A stretch of DNA of 5,523 bases, taken from an uncultured Oxalobacteraceae bacterium. GTDB lineage: Bacteria; Pseudomonadota; Gammaproteobacteria; Burkholderiales; Burkholderiaceae. A program made the position numbers and the translations under genes. The notes below the pieces were generated by a model. The model worked only from the letters and a program-made list of their open reading frames with translations, searched no databases and was not told the DNA's origin. Location of the stretch: assembly GCA_946479705.1 (NCBI GenBank), contig CAMLHI010000165.1, positions 1 through 5,523 of the forward strand, written 5' to 3'. Shown piece by piece: positions 1 to 5,523 of the stretch. Every line of letters begins with the position of its first letter. The first letter of the stretch is position 1.

Positions 1-7
1 CCAGTGT

Positions 8-82
8 GTCGCCATAGTACAATGGATAGTACAAGGTCCTCCTAAGACTTAGATACAGGTTCGATTCCTGTTGGCGATACCA
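8..82 (+). tRNA. tRNA-Arg (anticodon CCT)
   Basis: A complete cloverleaf can be folded by eye. The acceptor stem pairs 8-14 with 72-78, with a G-U pair at the end. The D stem is GTAC at 17-20 with GTAC at 29-32. The anticodon stem is 34-38 with 46-50 around the loop CTCCTAA at 39-45, which places anticodon CCT at 41-43. The T stem is 55-59 with 67-71 around the loop TTCGATT. The discriminator base is A79 and the CCA end (80-82) is encoded. Anticodon CCU decodes the rare arginine codon AGG. There is no obvious terminator just downstream and no duplicated 3' tRNA fragment in the window that would mark an integrated element. Confidence 0.97.
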
Positions 83-126
83 GTTGCTACCACAAGCGGT
101 TTTCCCGGGCCTTGGCCGTGTATCGG

Positions 127-132
127 TACAAT
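127..132 (+). promoter_or_regulatory. Possible -10 element for uup
   Basis: TACAAT matches five of six positions of the sigma-70 -10 consensus and lies in the 104-bp spacer between the tRNA and uup. It would start transcription about 45-50 bases before the uup ATG. No convincing -35 hexamer is found at 16-18 bp spacing; the nearest T-rich candidates sit too far upstream. uup could instead be read through from the tRNA transcript. This is a weak call based on one hexamer. Confidence 0.25.
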
Positions 133-186
133 GCGCCTTTCGTTCATTTCAATCGGACCGCTTGCCGGTTCGCATCCGCATTCATT

Positions 187-2088
<1,902 letters not shown>

Positions 2089-2112
2089 ATGTGTAGGCGG
2101 CATGCCTGCAAC

Positions 2113-2116
2113 GGAG
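2113..2116 (+). promoter_or_regulatory. Ribosome binding site of the CAAX-like gene
   Basis: GGAG lies four bases before ATG 2121 and supports that start over the in-frame ATG at 2163, which has no such motif in front. The spacing is slightly short but usable. The 32-bp gap after the uup stop shows no terminator-like hairpin; there is only the loop-less palindrome GGCATGCC. Confidence 0.5.
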
Positions 2117-2120
2117 CGTC

Positions 2121-2825
2121 ATGACGGACCCACACCAGCAGCCAGCGGCAGCCGCCGCCCCCATGTTCAACCGCGCCGCCTGGGCGCGGATCCTGCCTTT
2201 CCTCACCTATCTGTTTTTCATCTTTCTGGTCGACATGCTGACCAGGGCCGGCTTCAGCCCGGCCTCCTTGCGCTGCTTGTATGCGGTCAAGATCGCCGCC
2301 GTGCTGTTGATGCTGCTCATATTCCACCGCCAGTACACGGAACTCAGGCCCGCGCGCATCACTCCCATGCATGCGGTAGTGGCGCTGTTGACCGGGGTGG
2401 CGGTGTTTTACCTGTGGATCAGCCTGAACGCCAGCTGGATGATCGTCGGCTCGCCCGAAGGCTTCGATCCGCGCACCAATGGCCAGATCGACTGGCTCAT
2501 GGTGGCCGTGCGCATCGCCGGCGCGGCCCTGGTGGTGCCGCTGATGGAAGAATTGTTTTGGCGCAGCTTCCTCATGCGCTGGATCGATTCGGTCGATTTC
2601 CTCAGCGTCGATCCGCGCACGGTAAGGCCGCTGAGCGTGGCCATCAGCGTGTTGTTGTTTGCCTTCGAGCACAATCAGTGGCTCGCGGGAATCGTCGCCG
2701 GACTGGCTTACAGCCTGCTGTACATGCGTCAGCGCAGCCTGTGGCCGGCCGTGCTGGCCCATGCCGTGACCAACGGCGTACTGGGCATTTGGATCGTGCG
2801 CTCTGGTATATGGACATACTGGTAA
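2121..2825 (+). CDS. CPBP/CAAX-protease-like membrane protein, PEP-CTERM-associated type
   Basis: This 234-residue protein is largely hydrophobic, with about six to seven likely membrane segments (roughly 24-42, 53-70, 81-101, 127-147, 170-184, 187-203 and 209-228) after a short polar, Ala/Pro-rich N-terminus. All motifs of the CPBP (Abi, Rce1-like) intramembrane metalloprotease family are visible. These are EExxxR at E143-E144...R148, FxxxH at F180...H184, and HxxxN at H214...N218. The putative catalytic glutamates and metal-binding histidines are therefore intact. Length and overall pattern fit the subgroup called CAAX prenyl protease-related in exosortase/PEP-CTERM loci (TIGR03008, from memory). 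The EpsL and sugar-transferase genes next door agree with that. Bacteria generally lack prenylated CAAX proteins, so a CAAX substrate is unlikely; the real substrate is unknown. It lies 32 bp after uup and 43 bp before epsL on the same strand, so co-transcription is possible. Family assignment is firm; the link to exosortase function is inference. Confidence 0.85.
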   Translation: MTDPHQQPAAAAAPMFNRAAWARILPFLTYLFFIFLVDMLTRAGFSPASLRCLYAVKIAAVLLMLLIFHRQYTELRPARITPMHAVVALLTGVAVFYLWISLNASWMIVGSPEGFDPRTNGQIDWLMVAVRIAGAALVVPLMEELFWRSFLMRWIDSVDFLSVDPRTVRPLSVAISVLLFAFEHNQWLAGIVAGLAYSLLYMRQRSLWPAVLAHAVTNGVLGIWIVRSGIWTYW

Positions 2826-2849
2826 TATTTCCGTAATTCAGTGAACTGA
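2807..2849 (+). promoter_or_regulatory. AT-rich stretch with dyad before epsL, possible promoter/operator
   Basis: The end of the CAAX-like gene and the spacer after it are clearly richer in A and T than the rest of the window. Possible -10-like hexamers are CATACT (2815-2820) and TAATAT (2823-2828, preceded by TGG as in extended -10 elements). Each matches four of six consensus positions, and neither has a good -35 at proper spacing. A perfect inverted repeat, TCAGT-GA-ACTGA, lies at 2838-2849, 19 bases before the epsL ATG, and could be a regulator half-site pair. No RpoN-type GG/GC element is evident here. The call is tentative. Confidence 0.25.
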
Positions 2850-2868
2850 CTTTCCAAAGACGAAGACA

Positions 2869-4131
2869 ATGTCGACTTTTCATCCAGCTTTTCCGGGCCG
2901 CCCAGGCCGCCCGGCGGCGACGTCCACGCCTCGTTTTTCGAAGCTGCCGCGCGCGCTCCCACTGTCCTTGCTGCTTGTCAGCCTGGGCAGCCCCCCGGCC
3001 ATGGCCGGTCCTTCCGATGCCCTGCACGTCTACGGCAGCGTCGGCTATTTCCACGACGATAATCTGTTCCGCTTGCCGGACGAGGCGCCCGGCTACGACA
3101 ATCAGCGCAGCGACTCGGCCATCCAGAGTGTGCTGGGGCTGTTTTTCGACAAGACTTACGGGCGCCAGAAGGTGTTCCTGCAAGCCAAGCGCTCCAAGGT
3201 CAAGTTCGACCATTTCAGCCAGCTCGACTACGACGGCAAGGATTACCTGGGCCGTCTGAACTGGCAGCTCGGCAACCATCTCGAAGGCAGCGTGGGCGCG
3301 AGCTATGCCCAGACCCTGGCGCCGTACACGGATTTCCGCAGCCGCGAGCGCAACCTGCGCGTGCAAAAGCGCGAATTCTTTGACGGCGCATGGCGCCTGC
3401 ACCCGAGCTGGCGCGTGCGCGCCGGCGCCACGCGCGACCGCTATACCTACGAATTGCCGATCCAGCGCATCAACGACCGCACCGAGACGGCCACCGAGGT
3501 CGGCTTCGACTATCTGCCCTCCAGCGGCAGCACGGCCGGGCTGGTGGCGCGCCGCATCAAGGGCAATTACCTGAACCTGCGGGTATTCAACGGCATCGTG
3601 CTCGACGAGAGTTTTGTGCAGGATGAACTCAAGGCCAAGATCGACTGGCGCGTCACCCCCATCTCCACCATCGAGGTGCTGGCCGGACATGCGCGCCGCA
3701 GCCATGAAGGCATGGGCCAGCGCGACGCCTCGGGCTTTAACGGCCGCGTCACGCTCAGCAGCGCGCCGCGCGCCAAGCTGCACCTCAATGCCGCCCTGTA
3801 CCGCGAATTCACCCCGGTCGAGAGCAATATCGTGACCTACGCCCTGAGCCGCGGCGCCAGCGCCGGCGCCACCTGGGACGCCACCGCCAAGATCCGCGTC
3901 GAGGGCGCCATCAGCAGCGAGCGGCGCGCCTACGAAACCGGCGTGGCCCCGGCCGGCGCCGACCTGTCCGACAAGCTGCGCCGCGCCTCGCTCAGCGCCA
4001 CCTGGTCGGCCCGTCCGGCCATCCAGTTCGTGGCCGGGCTGGCGCGCGAGCGGCGCGACGGGTCCGTGTTCTTCGGCAGCGGCAGCTACAAGTCGAACAC
4101 GGTCTCGCTCAATGCCAGTGCGCAGTTCTAA
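2869..4131 (+). CDS. epsL: EpsL-type outer-membrane exopolysaccharide protein
   Basis: This encodes 420 residues. The N-terminus carries a rather long basic region (1-28, with several Arg, Lys and Pro), then a hydrophobic core (about 29-40) and a signal peptidase site after AMA (44-46), so the mature protein starts near G47. The mature part has alternating polar/hydrophobic short strands, many aromatic and charged residues, no long hydrophobic helix, and a C-terminal phenylalanine (F420). These are hallmarks of an outer-membrane beta-barrel inserted by the BAM machinery. The early motif DDNLFRL (63-69) and the overall pattern match the EpsL family (TIGR03014, from memory). That family is found in exosortase B-associated exopolysaccharide clusters and in the methanolan locus of Methylobacillus. 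The presumed role is at the outer membrane in polymer export or secretion, but the exact mechanism is not established. ATG 2869 is the only sensible start because the next ATG (3001) lies inside the signal peptide. The stop overlaps the ribosome binding site of the next gene, suggesting translational coupling. Confidence 0.85.
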   Translation: MSTFHPAFPGRPGRPAATSTPRFSKLPRALPLSLLLVSLGSPPAMAGPSDALHVYGSVGYFHDDNLFRLPDEAPGYDNQRSDSAIQSVLGLFFDKTYGRQKVFLQAKRSKVKFDHFSQLDYDGKDYLGRLNWQLGNHLEGSVGASYAQTLAPYTDFRSRERNLRVQKREFFDGAWRLHPSWRVRAGATRDRYTYELPIQRINDRTETATEVGFDYLPSSGSTAGLVARRIKGNYLNLRVFNGIVLDESFVQDELKAKIDWRVTPISTIEVLAGHARRSHEGMGQRDASGFNGRVTLSSAPRAKLHLNAALYREFTPVESNIVTYALSRGASAGATWDATAKIRVEGAISSERRAYETGVAPAGADLSDKLRRASLSATWSARPAIQFVAGLARERRDGSVFFGSGSYKSNTVSLNASAQF

Positions 4132-4136
4132 AGGTG
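4131..4136 (+). promoter_or_regulatory. Ribosome binding site of the sugar phosphotransferase gene
   Basis: AAGGTG begins on the last base of the epsL stop codon (TAA 4129-4131) and lies three bases before ATG 4140. It is close to the AAGGAG consensus. The tight packing leaves no room for a terminator or promoter between the two genes, which indicates one transcript. Confidence 0.55.
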
Positions 4137-4139
4137 ACC

Positions 4140-5523
4140 ATGACTGTCAATGACATTCCCTTAATCTCCTTTTTTCAGCGCGTACTCGATCCCCTGATCA
4201 TCATGGGATCGCTGTACATGGCATCGGTGGTGTTTGGCGCGCCATTCACCGGCTATTCGCTGGTGTTGATGATCTTGGGTTTTTTCGTTTCCTCGGCGGT
4301 GTACCAGCACATCGACCCCTATCGCACCTGGCGCAGCGGGCGCATGCTGGCCTATGCGCGCGACACCATCTTCGGCTGGGCGTTGACGGTGGCCGTGCTG
4401 CTGTTTCTCGGTTCGGCCAGCGGCCTGTCCTATTACTACGACGAGCAGGTGGTGCTGAGCTGGTTCCTGGCCGTGCCGGTGCTCATGCTGGCCAGCCACA
4501 TCGCGGTGCGCCGCGCCTCCCTCGGCGACGGCAAGAAGACCAGCGAGGTGCGCTCGGCCGTGATCATCGGGGCCAACGACGTGGGCTTGAAGTTTGCCGG
4601 CGTGTGCGAGCGCCAGAAGAACCTGTTCATGCATGTGCACGGCTATTTCGACGATCGCACCGACGACCGCCACCCGGGCAATCTGCGCGAACCGGTGCTG
4701 GGCAAGATGGGCGAGATCGCCAGCTATGTCCGCGAGCACAACATCAAGATGATCTTCATCAGCCAGCCGATCTCGGCCCAGCCGCGCATCCGCAAGCTGC
4801 TCGACGAGCTGGAAGACACCACGGCCTCGGTATATTTTCTGCCGGATATCTACATCTTCGACCTGATGCAGGCGCGCTTCGACAATGTCGGCGGCATGCC
4901 CGTCATCGCCATCCGCGACACGCCCTTCATGGGCTTGAACAGCATGGTCAAGCGCACCGAGGATATCTTGATCGGCAGCGCGATCCTGGGATTGCTGCTG
5001 CCGCTGATGCTGATGATCGCCGCCGCCGTCAAGTTCAGCTCGCCGGGGCCGGTGATCTTCCGCCAGCGCCGCTATGGCCTGTACGGCGAGGAAATCATCG
5101 TCTACAAGTTCCGCTCCATGACGGTGACGGAAAATGGGGACAAGGTGGTGCAGGCCCGCAAGGACGACACGCGCATCACGCGGATCGGCGCCTTCCTGCG
5201 GCGCAGCTCGCTCGACGAATTGCCACAATTCATCAACGTGCTGCAAGGGCGCATGAGCATCGTGGGGCCGCGCCCGCACGCGGTGGCCCACAACGAGCAG
5301 TACCGCAAGCTGATCAAGGGCTACATGCTGCGCCACAAGGTCAAGCCCGGCATCACCGGCTGGGCCCAGGTCAACGGCTTCCGCGGCGAGACCGAGACGC
5401 TCGACAAGATGGAAGCGCGCATCCAGTACGACCTGGACTACCTGCGCAGCTGGTCGCTGTGGCTGGATTTATACATCATCGTCAAGACCGTGAAAGTGGT
5501 CCTGACCCGTGAAAATGCCCACT
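4140..5523 (+). CDS. Undecaprenyl-phosphate sugar (glucose) phosphotransferase, WcaJ-like; 3' end at window edge
   Basis: The frame from ATG 4140 stays open to the edge: 461 complete codons ending ...ENAH plus one base (T5523). The predicted activity is transfer of a hexose-1-phosphate from a nucleotide sugar to undecaprenyl phosphate, the first committed step of exopolysaccharide repeat-unit assembly at the inner membrane. Hydrophobic segments near 16-33, 38-55, 76-94 and 104-122 form the N-terminal membrane part. A Rossmann-like central domain begins at VIIGAND (141-147). After KRTEDILIGS (271-280) and one more membrane segment (about 278-298) comes the bacterial sugar transferase domain. 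It contains SSPGPVIFRQ (300-309), YKFRSM (322-327), RRSSLDELPQ (354-363) with the catalytic Asp-Glu pair D359-E360, SIVGPRPH (373-380) and KPGITGWAQVNG (402-413). Family members are usually about 460-475 residues and end near a NAY/NAH-like tail, so only the stop codon is probably missing. Glucose is the usual substrate of this branch, but galactose or another sugar cannot be excluded. No CDS on the opposite strand is credible here. Confidence 0.9.
   Translation, partial: MTVNDIPLISFFQRVLDPLIIMGSLYMASVVFGAPFTGYSLVLMILGFFVSSAVYQHIDPYRTWRSGRMLAYARDTIFGWALTVAVLLFLGSASGLSYYYDEQVVLSWFLAVPVLMLASHIAVRRASLGDGKKTSEVRSAVIIGANDVGLKFAGVCERQKNLFMHVHGYFDDRTDDRHPGNLREPVLGKMGEIASYVREHNIKMIFISQPISAQPRIRKLLDELEDTTASVYFLPDIYIFDLMQARFDNVGGMPVIAIRDTPFMGLNSMVKRTEDILIGSAILGLLLPLMLMIAAAVKFSSPGPVIFRQRRYGLYGEEIIVYKFRSMTVTENGDKVVQARKDDTRITRIGAFLRRSSLDELPQFINVLQGRMSIVGPRPHAVAHNEQYRKLIKGYMLRHKVKPGITGWAQVNGFRGETETLDKMEARIQYDLDYLRSWSLWLDLYIIVKTVKVVLTRENAH

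Noticed and set aside
104..117. Palindromic bases CCCGGG and GGCC-TT-GGCC after the tRNA as a possible terminator.
   Set aside because: The stem is only four pairs with a two-base loop and there is no following T run, so it does not look like an intrinsic terminator.
2098..2105. Palindrome GGCATGCC between uup and the CAAX-like gene.
   Set aside because: It is too short, has no loop and no T run; no terminator or convincing operator can be supported.
2644..3783. A 379-codon minus-strand open frame spanning the epsL start and the end of the CAAX-like gene.
   Set aside because: It is the register-complement of epsL and crosses the intergenic spacer without a plausible start signal. Composition is typical of a codon-bias shadow. 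The same applies to the minus-strand frame 1971-2762 opposite the CAAX-like gene.
3841..3962. Repeated GGCGCC hexamers within epsL as a possible repeat element.
   Set aside because: They encode in-frame Gly-Ala residues of the barrel and are expected from GC-rich codon choice; spacing is irregular.
4161..5336. A 391-codon minus-strand open frame opposite the sugar phosphotransferase.
   Set aside because: It is again in codon register with the real gene and ends exactly at that gene's early TTA leucine codon. The translation is His/Gln/Asp/Val-rich without domains, while the plus strand encodes a full conserved enzyme.

Overview
The window looks like a chromosomal segment of a GC-rich betaproteobacterium, most likely of the Oxalobacteraceae (Massilia, Duganella or Janthinobacterium type). 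This placement rests on the high GC content with strong GC preference at third codon positions, and on gene content: an EpsL-type outer-membrane protein beside a PEP-CTERM-associated CAAX-protease-like protein and an undecaprenyl-phosphate sugar phosphotransferase. That grouping is typical of exosortase B exopolysaccharide loci in betaproteobacteria. No search was run, so the taxonomic placement is inference.

Layout: everything recognisable lies on the + strand. A tRNA-Arg with anticodon CCT and an encoded CCA end sits at 8-82. About 100 bp later comes uup (187-2088), a complete ABC-F ATPase. After 32 bp follows a CPBP/CAAX-protease-like integral membrane protein (2121-2825). After 43 bp comes epsL (2869-4131), an outer-membrane beta-barrel protein. 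Only 8 bp later a polyprenyl-phosphate sugar phosphotransferase begins (4140) and runs to the right edge. It probably lacks only its stop codon there.

How the genes work together: the tRNA and uup are housekeeping translation functions. The last three genes look like the start of an exopolysaccharide cluster. The phosphotransferase would load the first sugar onto undecaprenyl phosphate at the inner membrane, and EpsL would act at the outer membrane, probably in polymer export. The CAAX-like membrane protein belongs to a family that accompanies exosortase/PEP-CTERM loci, and its substrate is unknown. No exosortase gene, chain-length regulator or further glycosyltransferase is inside the window; they would be expected to the right.

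I found no insertion sequence, CRISPR array, phage remnant, frameshift or broken gene. Each gene has a long open frame in exact codon register on the opposite strand. I read these as artefacts of codon bias rather than genes. The points most worth a second look are the unassigned role of the CAAX-like protein and the AT-rich dyad-containing spacer before epsL.
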